A stretch of DNA of 6,064 nucleotides, taken from NCBI GenBank assembly GCA_022567365.1, contig JADFHG010000244.1, positions 1 to 6,064 on the forward strand. Reading direction: 5' to 3'. Source of the DNA: Planctomycetota bacterium (GTDB lineage: Bacteria; Planctomycetota; Phycisphaerae; UBA1845). Of this stretch, positions 1 through 5,958 are shown piece after piece (the first letter of the stretch is position 1; the number at the start of each line of letters is the position of its first letter). The notes below the pieces were generated by a model. The model was given only the letters and a program-made list of their open reading frames with translations, was not told the origin of the DNA and searched no databases. The translations under genes were made by a program, and so were the position numbers.

Positions 1-2
1 CG

Positions 3-1778
3 ATGATCAAGCGCTGGTGCGAAAGCAAGGGCGTCACGGTGATGACCGGGACCAGGATTACCGGCATCGAGGCGGCCGACGGCGGCTTCAAGCTGGCGCT
101 CGACGGCGGCGCATCGATCGACGCCGATCTGGTGGTCTGCGCCACCGGCGTCGCCCCCTATCTCGATTTCCTCGAGGGCAGCGGCGTCGCCACCGACCAC
201 GGCATCCTGGTGGACCAACATCTCGAGACCAACGTCGCCGGAATCTTCGCGGCGGGCGACGTCGCCCAGGGCTATGATTTCTCCACCGGCAAGCAGGAAG
301 TCCACGCCATCCAGCCGACGGCCAGCGCCCATGGCCGCATCGCCGCCCTCAACATGGCCGGCCAGGCGACCGAATACGAGGGCAGCCTGGCCATGAACGT
401 GCTCAACACCCTGGGCCTGGTCTCGAGTTCCTATGGCCTGTGGATGGGCGTCGACGGCGGCGACCGCGCGGTGGCCGCCAACGAGGACGCCTTCAAATAC
501 CTGCGCCTCGAATTCGACGGCGATGTGATCGTCGTCGGAGCGCCGAGCGAAGCTTGCGGATGGGATTGCCAGCTCGGAGGCGCAGCCTACGTGTTCCGAT
601 TCGACGGTGCGGAGTGGATCAAAGAGGCGACGCTTGTATCACAGCTTCCGCAATCCACCGATTACTTGGGGTACTCGGTTGCCGTGCATGGCGACATCGT
701 GGTCGTTGGGAAGCCTCAAACGCAGAACCCATCGGGCCAGCATTATGGTGGCGTGGGTGCGGTCCACGTGTATCGCTACGATGGAACGTCGTGGAACGAG
801 GAGGCCGTGCTCAGCCTCGGCGACGAGGTGGAGACGGCTGCGTTCGGGGCTGCCGTCGCGGTCTGGGGCGACCACATTCTCATCGGTGCGCCGCTGGATC
901 CCGCCGGGTGCGCCGATGGCATAAGTGGCAATTGTGGGGCCTTGTATCTCTACAGTTTCGACGGAAGCACATGGACGGAGTCGGATGTCTTCGGTTCAAC
1001 GCTCGGGGGTGGCTCCAGCAGGTTTGGATCGCGGGTCGCGATGTCCGAACACGCTGTCTTCGCCGCCGGGAGTTGGGGATCCGCCACGTTCCTTCGCATC
1101 GAATCCGACACGCTCGTCCCGGTCGGCGAACTGCTGGCGCAGACGGGGGATATTGTCGCCTCCGTATCGTCGCTCGCGTTCGATTCCCACCGCGCAGTGG
1201 TTGGGAGAGTCGGCTACGTCGATGGGGTGTACGATGCAGGAGCCGTCTCCGTGGCCGGGATCAGTGCGGCAGCCAGCGACCCACCGTGTTTGGCCGTCGA
1301 TGCGCGGCAGCCATCCGAGCCGTATGATGACGCAAGTCAAGAATGGAGCGAGATCACGGTGTTTTTCGATGAAGATCCCGGATCCGTCTTGCCGGAGGAC
1401 TTCGCCGTTACGATACACGTGCCGGGGGAACAAATCACCGTGGATGACGTAACCGTCGAGGGAAACGCCGTGACCGTACACCTGAGTGCGCCGATTCCCG
1501 TTTCCGAGTGGACGACGATCACCCACATACCCACGGGAGTCGCTACGCGCATCGGATCACTCCCAGGCGACGTGAACGGCGATCGACTCACCGGACCGAA
1601 CGACGTGCTTCACCTGATCGACATCCTCAACGGCCTCGGCGAGACCGACGTGCCTCCCTATCGTACCGACATCGACCGAAGCGGCGCGACGAATAGCGCC
1701 GATGTCTTGCGCCTAATCGACCTGCTCAACGGCGCAGGGGTATACGATATGTATCTCGGCGCGACGCTTGGAGAATAG
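3..1778 (+). CDS. Chimeric frame: FAD oxidoreductase C-terminal part joined to FG-GAP propeller, Ig-like domain and dockerin (5' partial)
   Basis: Residues 1-172 match the C-terminal part of NAD(P)/FAD-dependent oxidoreductases of the rubredoxin reductase/NirB type. They show VVCATGVAP near 44-52, the FAD-contacting GIFAAGDVAQ near 80-89, and HAIQPTASAHGRIAALNMAG near 101-120. The gene probably starts upstream of the window, because the N-terminal FAD Rossmann motif is missing. From about residue 173 the protein changes to FG-GAP/integrin-alpha-like blades (DVIVVGAPS, DIVVVGKPQ, HILIGAPLD, each followed by a Y-F/D-G-x-W strand) up to about 420. An Ig-like beta domain follows (about 430-515), then a type I dockerin with Ca-binding loops at 523-534 (D-x-N-x-D) and 556-567. 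Proteins of the second kind are usually exported, but no signal peptide is present because the native front end is replaced. About a tenth of codons end in A/T before the join, against roughly three in ten in the ~90 codons after it (hand count). A single natural protein is unlikely; the two halves should be annotated separately. Confidence 0.8.
   Translation: MIKRWCESKGVTVMTGTRITGIEAADGGFKLALDGGASIDADLVVCATGVAPYLDFLEGSGVATDHGILVDQHLETNVAGIFAAGDVAQGYDFSTGKQEVHAIQPTASAHGRIAALNMAGQATEYEGSLAMNVLNTLGLVSSSYGLWMGVDGGDRAVAANEDAFKYLRLEFDGDVIVVGAPSEACGWDCQLGGAAYVFRFDGAEWIKEATLVSQLPQSTDYLGYSVAVHGDIVVVGKPQTQNPSGQHYGGVGAVHVYRYDGTSWNEEAVLSLGDEVETAAFGAAVAVWGDHILIGAPLDPAGCADGISGNCGALYLYSFDGSTWTESDVFGSTLGGGSSRFGSRVAMSEHAVFAAGSWGSATFLRIESDTLVPVGELLAQTGDIVASVSSLAFDSHRAVVGRVGYVDGVYDAGAVSVAGISAAASDPPCLAVDARQPSEPYDDASQEWSEITVFFDEDPGSVLPEDFAVTIHVPGEQITVDDVTVEGNAVTVHLSAPIPVSEWTTITHIPTGVATRIGSLPGDVNGDRLTGPNDVLHLIDILNGLGETDVPPYRTDIDRSGATNSADVLRLIDLLNGAGVYDMYLGATLGE
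513..542 (+). other. Junction between oxidoreductase and FG-GAP coding sequence
   Basis: These bases encode FDGDVIVVGA (residues 171-180). An oxidoreductase of this type would normally read on as an acidic F-D-G-D strand followed by a V-G-A segment, while an FG-GAP blade has G-D-x-I-V-V-G-A-P. The two families can therefore overlap here by a short near-identical stretch. Upstream codons are strongly C/G-ending and downstream codons are clearly less so. The exact breakpoint cannot be placed within the shared stretch. This is the expected appearance of a microhomology-driven assembly join, or less likely of a recombination in vivo. Confidence 0.65.
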
Positions 1779-1810
1779 CCGAGGCGGGACGGCGCGCCCG
1801 GGCGTGTTCG

Positions 1811-1856
1811 GACCGGAGACAAAGGTTACACCCGTTCGGGGACATGGGTAACATAT
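1811..1856. repeat. IS-end-like sequence with imperfect inverted repeat
   Basis: GTTAC at 1825-1829 is mirrored by GTAAC at 1848-1852, around a perfect CCCG-TT-CGGG hairpin at 1831-1840. Read on the minus strand the block runs TGTTACCCATGTCCCC, which resembles the ends of insertion sequences of the IS481/IS3 type as I remember them. No transposase is nearby, so this would be a solo end or relic. It lies in the gap between the dockerin gene and the convergent mnmG. Confidence 0.3.
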
Positions 1857-1937
1857 CCTATCGTTGTCCTCGCCCCCTGGGTGCATCCCGGCAGCCGCGT
1901 AGCGTACGCATCCTGCCTGCACCGGGTCGCGGTCAGA

Positions 1938-1954
1938 GCAGGCTGAAAGCCTGC
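1938..1954. repeat. Small hairpin repeat (REP-like) just after the mnmG stop
   Basis: The arms GCAGGCT (1938-1944) and AGCCTGC (1948-1954) pair perfectly around a GAA loop. On the minus strand the hairpin begins one base after the mnmG TAG (1958-1956). There is no T-tract, so it is not a classical intrinsic terminator, although it could still protect or end the mnmG transcript. A sister hairpin with the same core, GGCTGAaAGCC, lies at 5910-5927. Sequences of this kind are common in planctomycete intergenic regions, to my knowledge. Confidence 0.55.
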
Positions 1955-1955
1955 G

Positions 1956-3824
1956 CTACGAACAACCTTGTGCTGTGCTACCAGTGCGGTCGCCCCGGCC
2001 GGATCGCTTGGTCAGGAACACCCAAAGAACGGACACATCCGCCGGGGTGACGCCCGCGATGCGCCCGGCTTGGCCCAACGTGTGCGGGGTCACCCGCGCG
2101 AGTCGCTCACGGGCCTCGATGCGAAGCTGGGGGATCGCGGAAAAATCGAGATCGGTCGGTATGGGCATGGTCTCGAGGCGACGGAAGCGCTCGATCTGGT
2201 CGGCTTGGCGCGACACGTAACCGTCGTACTTGGCATTGATGAGTACCTGAGCGAGATCCTGCTGCGCGAAAGTGGGTCCTACCGAGTTTCCGATCGCAGC
2301 AGCCAACGACTCGGGGTTCGCCTCGGGGCGGCGCATCCACGTCGATACCGCGACGCCTGCGATTCGGGAGCGCGCGCAGAGCGTTTCGATCGCGGCGATG
2401 GCATCTCGTCTGCGTTCAAATCGCTGCCACCGCGCGTCATCCACCAACCCGATCCGCCGCCCGATCGGGGTCAGTCGCTGGTCGGCATTGTCGCTGCGCA
2501 ACAGCAGGCGGTATTCGGCGCGCGACGTGAACATTCGGTATGGCTCGGTGGGCGGTCGGGTCACGAGGTCGTCGATCATGACGCCGATGTACGCTTCGTC
2601 GCGCCCGAGGACGAGCGGCGGGTCGCCACCGAGGGCGTGTACGGCGTTGACTCCGGCGACAAGCCCCTGTCCGGCGGCCTCTTCGTACCCGCTGGTCCCG
2701 TTGATCTGCCCGGCGAGAAACAAACCGCCCACGGGTTTGCTCTCGAGCGATGGTTTTGTCTGCTCCGTGGGGACGAAATCATATTCGACCGCGTATCCAT
2801 ATTGGACGATCCGCGCCCGCTCGAGGCCGCCGATCTGGGCGACGATGCCGTCCTGTACGTCGCGCGGAAGCGACGTGCTGATCCCGTTGCAATACACCCG
2901 CTCGTCGTCGTAGCCCTCGGGTTCCAGGAAGACCTGATGACGTGATTTGTCCGCGAAGCGCACGACCTTGTCCTCGATGCTCGGGCAATAGCGCGGCCCG
3001 GTGGATTCGATCTGCCCGGTGTACATCGGCGCGCGATGCAGATTGGCGCGGATCAAATCATGGGCGGCAGCGTTCGTATAGGTGATCCAGCAAACGACTT
3101 GTCGCTGCGTAATCTCGTCGTTCATGAACGAGAACGGAACCGGTCGATCGTCGCCCGGCTGAATCGTGCAAGCGTCGTAGTCGATGGTATCTCGATGAAC
3201 GCGCGGCGGCGTGCCGGTCTTGAGACGCCCCAGCTCGAATCCGAGCGAGCGAAGCACGCCGCTCATCCCTTCCGAGCTGGCCTCGCCGATGCGACCGCCG
3301 ACGGACTGCTCGGAGCCGCGGTGCATCAACCCGCGGAGAAACGTGCCGGTCGTCAGGATCACGGCGGACGTTGTAAGTTCGAGGCCGCCAACGAGCACGA
3401 CGCCGCGAATGCGATGCGCCGGTCCGCGCCCGGATTGCTTGACGGTCACGAGTTTCTCGACGACGCCCTCGATGATCTCGATCCGAGGATCCCGCGCGAG
3501 TAGATCCTGCACCGCGGCGGGGTATAGATTGCGGTCGGCTTGGGCGCGTGGGGCCTGCACGGCGTGGCCCTTGCTGCGGTTCAACACGCGGAATTGGATG
3601 CCGGCGCGGTCGGTGGCGAGGCCCATCAGTCCACCCAGCGCGTCGATCTCGCGGACGATCTGCCCCTTGCCGAGCCCGCCGATCGCGGGATTGCACGAAA
3701 GGCGAGCGATCGCATCACGCTCCATCGTGATCAGCGCGGTCTTCGCACCAAGGCGGGCCGCCGCCCACGCCGCCTCCGCACCGGCGTGTCCGCCGCCGAC
3801 AACAACCACGTCGAAATCAACCAT
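1956..3824 (-). CDS. mnmG: tRNA uridine-5-carboxymethylaminomethyl(34) synthesis enzyme MnmG (GidA)
   Basis: This FAD-dependent cytosolic enzyme works with the GTPase MnmE to install the (carboxymethyl)aminomethyl group on U34 of tRNAs reading NNA/NNG codons, using methylene-tetrahydrofolate, NADH and glycine or ammonium. The 622-residue protein has the family's usual length. Visible motifs are the FAD dinucleotide motif GGGHAG at 10-15, SCNPAIGGLGKG around Cys44 (equivalent to the conserved E. coli Cys47), the first GidA signature around GPRYCPSIEDK with Cys280 (E. coli Cys277), and the second signature AGQINGTSGYEEAAGQG at 371-387. The C-terminal MnmE/tRNA-binding region ends in TLGQAGRIAGVTPADVSVL. 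I start at ATG 3824 because MVDFDVVVVGGG is the family N-terminus and GAGGG lies 10 bases upstream (3835-3839). An in-frame 25-residue extension runs through a repeat element and is rejected. The last ~18 residues are an unusual polar tail. No mnmE is in view. Confidence 0.97.
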   Translation of the reverse strand: MVDFDVVVVGGGHAGAEAAWAAARLGAKTALITMERDAIARLSCNPAIGGLGKGQIVREIDALGGLMGLATDRAGIQFRVLNRSKGHAVQAPRAQADRNLYPAAVQDLLARDPRIEIIEGVVEKLVTVKQSGRGPAHRIRGVVLVGGLELTTSAVILTTGTFLRGLMHRGSEQSVGGRIGEASSEGMSGVLRSLGFELGRLKTGTPPRVHRDTIDYDACTIQPGDDRPVPFSFMNDEITQRQVVCWITYTNAAAHDLIRANLHRAPMYTGQIESTGPRYCPSIEDKVVRFADKSRHQVFLEPEGYDDERVYCNGISTSLPRDVQDGIVAQIGGLERARIVQYGYAVEYDFVPTEQTKPSLESKPVGGLFLAGQINGTSGYEEAAGQGLVAGVNAVHALGGDPPLVLGRDEAYIGVMIDDLVTRPPTEPYRMFTSRAEYRLLLRSDNADQRLTPIGRRIGLVDDARWQRFERRRDAIAAIETLCARSRIAGVAVSTWMRRPEANPESLAAAIGNSVGPTFAQQDLAQVLINAKYDGYVSRQADQIERFRRLETMPIPTDLDFSAIPQLRIEARERLARVTPHTLGQAGRIAGVTPADVSVLWVFLTKRSGRGDRTGSTAQGCS

Positions 3825-3840
3825 CAAGTTTGAACCCTCA

Positions 3841-3951
3841 CGTGCCAGCCTTGTTGAAAAAGTAGCGGCCGCCCCCCGTGGCGACCGTGGAACACCCAAG
3901 AACGTGCGTCAACAACACCGCCGTCGTCGGGTTTTTCAACAGGCTGCCACG
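3841..3951. repeat. 111-base inverted-repeat element (MITE-like) in the mnmG leader
   Basis: The left arm at 3841-3861 contains CAGCCTTGTTGAAAAA. The right arm at 3932-3951, read on the opposite strand, contains CAGCCTGTTGAAAAA. The two differ by one inserted T and one base further out, where both show CGTG. About 70 bases lie between them, with no reading frame of note. The GTTGAAAAA end resembles terminal repeats of known insertion sequences, so a non-autonomous element or IS remnant is likely. It ends 17 bases upstream of the mnmG start, so it falls within any longer mnmG leader RNA and could fold there. I see no clear target-site duplication. Confidence 0.6.
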
Positions 3952-4053
3952 CTTGATCGGCCCGCCTTGCCGCAACATCGTAGCGTTCTTCACCAATAGC
4001 GCCGCCACCGGGCTTTGCGACGATGGACCGCAGTGTTTCGCCGCCCCGTAGGC

Positions 4054-4082
4054 ATTATATCGCGGCGTCGGAATTGTACAGG
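4054..4082 (-). promoter_or_regulatory. Possible sigma-70-like promoter facing mnmG
   Basis: A perfect TATAAT lies on the minus strand at 4059-4054, which stands out in GC-rich surroundings. At a 17-base spacing the -35 position (4082-4077) reads CCTGTA, a poor match. Transcription would start near 4047 and give a leader of about 220 bases containing the inverted-repeat element at 3841-3951. Support rests on the -10 box and orientation only. Confidence 0.35.
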
Positions 4083-4318
4083 AACCGGCGAGCCGGCGTG
4101 TTGGCTGCGGCTTCGTGGCAGTTCCGGCGGTCGACGGTTAGCGGCTCCGCGGGGGCCTGTGAATGAAAAGGCGAAGAAGCCCTTGCGAACCGAGCGAGCA
4201 TCTCCCGGTTGAACCGACTCGATGTTCGCCGGTCCACGAAGGCGCCGTTGAACGCGAGAATCGCGGCCCTTACCCCGGGGGTTGGACAACGCGACCGTGA
4301 TGTCCGTCGACTTCGGGC

Positions 4319-4334
4319 CTGCCGTCGACGGCAG
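4319..4334. promoter_or_regulatory. Perfect 16-base palindrome of unknown role
   Basis: CTGCCGTCGACGGCAG is its own reverse complement. It sits in the gene-free stretch between divergent mnmG and rsgA, where an operator could lie, but it is about 260-370 bases from either proposed promoter. In DNA this GC-rich a palindrome of this size can arise by chance. Confidence 0.2.
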
Positions 4335-4666
4335 CGGGTCACGGACGGTCTTCGCCGACATCCCGGCCCCTGTGGTTGTACCGTAGAGTCGTCCTTGGAT
4401 GCCGTGGGCCGTCGGATTGCCCGAGCGATCGGCGAGATTCATATCGCGCGTGCGGTCGAATCTTGCGGGTCCGCCACGTTGGGTCGATCGCGCGGACCGA
4501 AGCCCGCGATTCCCTGCGACAGGCCATACGTTGGAACGTGTGTCGCAAGTTCCGGGGCCGCCCGAAGCCGCAACCATGCCTTCCGTGCGTGCCGCCCCCG
4601 TGCGTCATGGCGTTGCAACAATAGGCGCAAACGACGCAGCCTGAACTGAGCGTCGCACCGCCGCGC

Positions 4667-4696
4667 TTGACATACGGTGCCGGTATTCGGTCCAAT
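4667..4696 (+). promoter_or_regulatory. Probable rsgA promoter with near-leaderless start
   Basis: A perfect TTGACA lies at 4667-4672. After an 18-base spacer comes TCCAAT (4691-4696), four of six matches to TATAAT; CAATAT at 4693-4698 is an alternative. Either places the transcript start at about 4703-4705, essentially at the rsgA ATG (4705). No Shine-Dalgarno sequence precedes that ATG, which fits a leaderless or near-leaderless mRNA. The -10 match is weak. Confidence 0.4.
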
Positions 4697-4704
4697 ATGG
4701 TTTG

Positions 4705-5844
4705 ATGTCTCCGACACCGAAAAAAGGGCGTGGTGCGAGCGGCAAGAAGGTGCGCGTTGCCTTCCGTCGCAACCGGAGCAAGCCCGCGCGCATCAAGGAT
4801 TGGACCACACAAGCCCGGGGCACGGAGGACAACGAACTCGACACGCTGCGCAGCGAATCTGTTGTGGCCAAGGGCGATTTGTCGCGGCATCGAACCGTCA
4901 TCGTCGCCGATGGAGACGCCGCGATCGATCCCGGATTGCGCACTGGAACGGTCGTTGCGATGCGTGGTCTTTATGCCGACGTCGACGATGGCGACCGCGT
5001 CTTATCGTGTACCATCCGCCGCGTGCTGAGAACCCGCCGCATCAAAGAGCGCCATCCGGTGACCGTCGGCGACCATGTTTGGTTTTCGCTCGGCGACTAT
5101 CGCGCGGGCGTTGTGACCGAAGGTGTCATCGAAAAGGTCGCCGACCGTCGCGGTGTGCTGCAGCGTCGTTCGGGCAAGCGCGTGCATACCATCGTCGCCA
5201 ACGTGGAACGTGCGCTCATCGTCGCGTCGGCTGCGGACGACCCGCCCAAACCGCACCTGATCGATCGCTACATCGTGGCAGCGCTCGCCGGCGGTATCAA
5301 ACCGGTCATTTGCATGAACAAAGCCGACCTGGATGAAGACGGTCGCGGCGCCTTGCTGCTCGAGCGCTACGTCGAAATCGGCTATCCAACCCTGCTCACG
5401 AGTGTGGTGGACGGCAGGGGCATCGACGATCTTCGGGCGCTATTGAGAGGCGGCGCCACGGTCATAGCCGGTCAGAGCGGGGTGGGAAAGAGCGCTCTGC
5501 TCAACGTCGTCCAGCCGGGGCTCAACCTGAGGATCGGCGACATCATCGAGCAGAGCGGCAAGGGTCGTCACACCACGACGACCGCTCGGCTGATCCACCT
5601 CGAGATCGGCGGATACGTCGTCGACACGCCGGGCATTCGCACGCTCGACCTGTCGCCCATTGGGCGGTACGAGTTTGAACTCTATTTCGTCGAGTTTCTC
5701 CCACACGTGCCGCACTGCAAGTTCCGCGACTGCGGGCACACCCACGAGACGGGTTGCCACGTCAAGGCCGCCGTCGAGGCGGGAGATATTCACCCAGAGC
5801 GGTATGAGAGCTATGTGCGCATGATGGAGGAGACGCGGGACTAG
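4705..5844 (+). CDS. rsgA: Ribosome small subunit-dependent GTPase RsgA (YjeQ/EngC)
   Basis: RsgA is a circularly permuted GTPase that binds the immature 30S subunit, checks the decoding centre and releases RbfA late in maturation. The 379-residue protein has an OB-fold (about 78-150), then GTPase motifs in permuted order: G4 NKAD 205-208, G5 region TSVVDG 232-237, G1 GQSGVGKS 256-263, G2 threonines 290-293 after GKGRH, and G3 DTPG 307-310. The zinc site follows the family spacing C-x4-C-x-H-x5-C (Cys338, Cys343, His345, Cys351), with a C-terminal helix to the end. The N-terminal ~60 residues are Lys/Arg-rich (KKVRVAFRRNRSKPARIKD, then KGDLSRHRT), longer than in E. coli and probably rRNA-binding. 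I choose ATG 4705; an adjacent TTG at 4702 would add one residue. No ribosome binding site is visible. The TAG stop overlaps the edge of a repeat element. Confidence 0.97.
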   Translation: MSPTPKKGRGASGKKVRVAFRRNRSKPARIKDWTTQARGTEDNELDTLRSESVVAKGDLSRHRTVIVADGDAAIDPGLRTGTVVAMRGLYADVDDGDRVLSCTIRRVLRTRRIKERHPVTVGDHVWFSLGDYRAGVVTEGVIEKVADRRGVLQRRSGKRVHTIVANVERALIVASAADDPPKPHLIDRYIVAALAGGIKPVICMNKADLDEDGRGALLLERYVEIGYPTLLTSVVDGRGIDDLRALLRGGATVIAGQSGVGKSALLNVVQPGLNLRIGDIIEQSGKGRHTTTTARLIHLEIGGYVVDTPGIRTLDLSPIGRYEFELYFVEFLPHVPHCKFRDCGHTHETGCHVKAAVEAGDIHPERYESYVRMMEETRD

Positions 5845-5958
5845 GGCATTTCCCGATTGCGCATACCGGATCCACCGATATACGCAACGCATCCAACGGC
5901 GAGAGACCGCGCGGGCTGAAGCCCGCGGCCCGGAACACAGAAGCGGGAGATGCTCTAG
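5841..5958. mobile_element. MITE-like element bounded by CTAG, overlapping the rsgA stop
   Basis: The left arm at 5841-5861 starts CTAGGGCATTTCCCGATT. The right arm at 5938-5958, read on the other strand, starts CTAGAGCATCTCCCGCTT. They match at 16 of 21 positions. The interior (about 76 bases) has no gene but carries the hairpin at 5910-5927. CTAG at both ends could be part of the arms or a target-site duplication; IS5-group elements typically duplicate a YTAR target. The left CTAG contains the rsgA stop codon TAG, and the right CTAG meets the IS5-type transposase fragment. Confidence 0.5.
5910..5927. repeat. GC-rich hairpin repeat downstream of rsgA
   Basis: CGCGGGCT (5910-5917) and AGCCCGCG (5920-5927) form a perfect 8-base stem with a two-base loop. 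No T-tract follows, so a rho-independent terminator is not supported, though the hairpin could stabilise the rsgA mRNA end. The core matches the hairpin beside mnmG at 1938-1954, which suggests one repeat family. Confidence 0.5.

Larger units (their letters stand above)
3952..4666. other. Long intergenic stretch without a supportable gene
   Basis: No frame here encodes anything I recognise. A minus-strand frame of 195 codons (4577-3990) and a plus-strand frame of 146 codons (4209-4649) are open, but both are Arg/Pro/Ser-rich and lack domains, hydrophobic periodicity or a good ribosome binding site. This is typical of chance frames in GC-rich DNA. Short minus-strand pieces, such as the segment starting MNLADRSGNPTAHG near 4442, look slightly more protein-like, so a decayed gene cannot be excluded. 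No tRNA, rRNA or known riboswitch pattern was seen. Confidence 0.5.

Noticed and set aside
1779..1810. CGCCCGGGCG palindrome after the dockerin stop as a terminator
   Set aside because: The stem is only five base pairs with no loop and no T-tract, so an intrinsic terminator is not supported.
1968..2945. Long plus-strand open frame opposite mnmG
   Set aside because: It lies wholly antisense to a clear, full-length MnmG, has no recognisable domain, and is the usual by-product of GC-rich coding DNA.
3825..3899. 25-residue N-terminal extension of MnmG
   Set aside because: It is encoded mostly by the repeat element and precedes the standard family start MVDFDVVVVGGG, which has its own GAGGG ribosome binding site.
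3211..3999. 262-codon plus-strand open frame over the mnmG 5' half and leader
   Set aside because: It is antisense to MnmG motifs, is Arg/Ser/Pro-rich, and runs through the inverted-repeat element; no family likeness.
4205..4240. Minus-strand GGTTCAACC as a possible tRNA T-arm
   Set aside because: The flanking bases do not form a T-stem, and no acceptor or anticodon arms could be found around it.
3990..4577. 195-codon minus-strand open frame in the mnmG-rsgA gap
   Set aside because: Arg/Pro-rich with no domain, signal peptide or convincing start; kept only as a possible decayed gene in the gap description.
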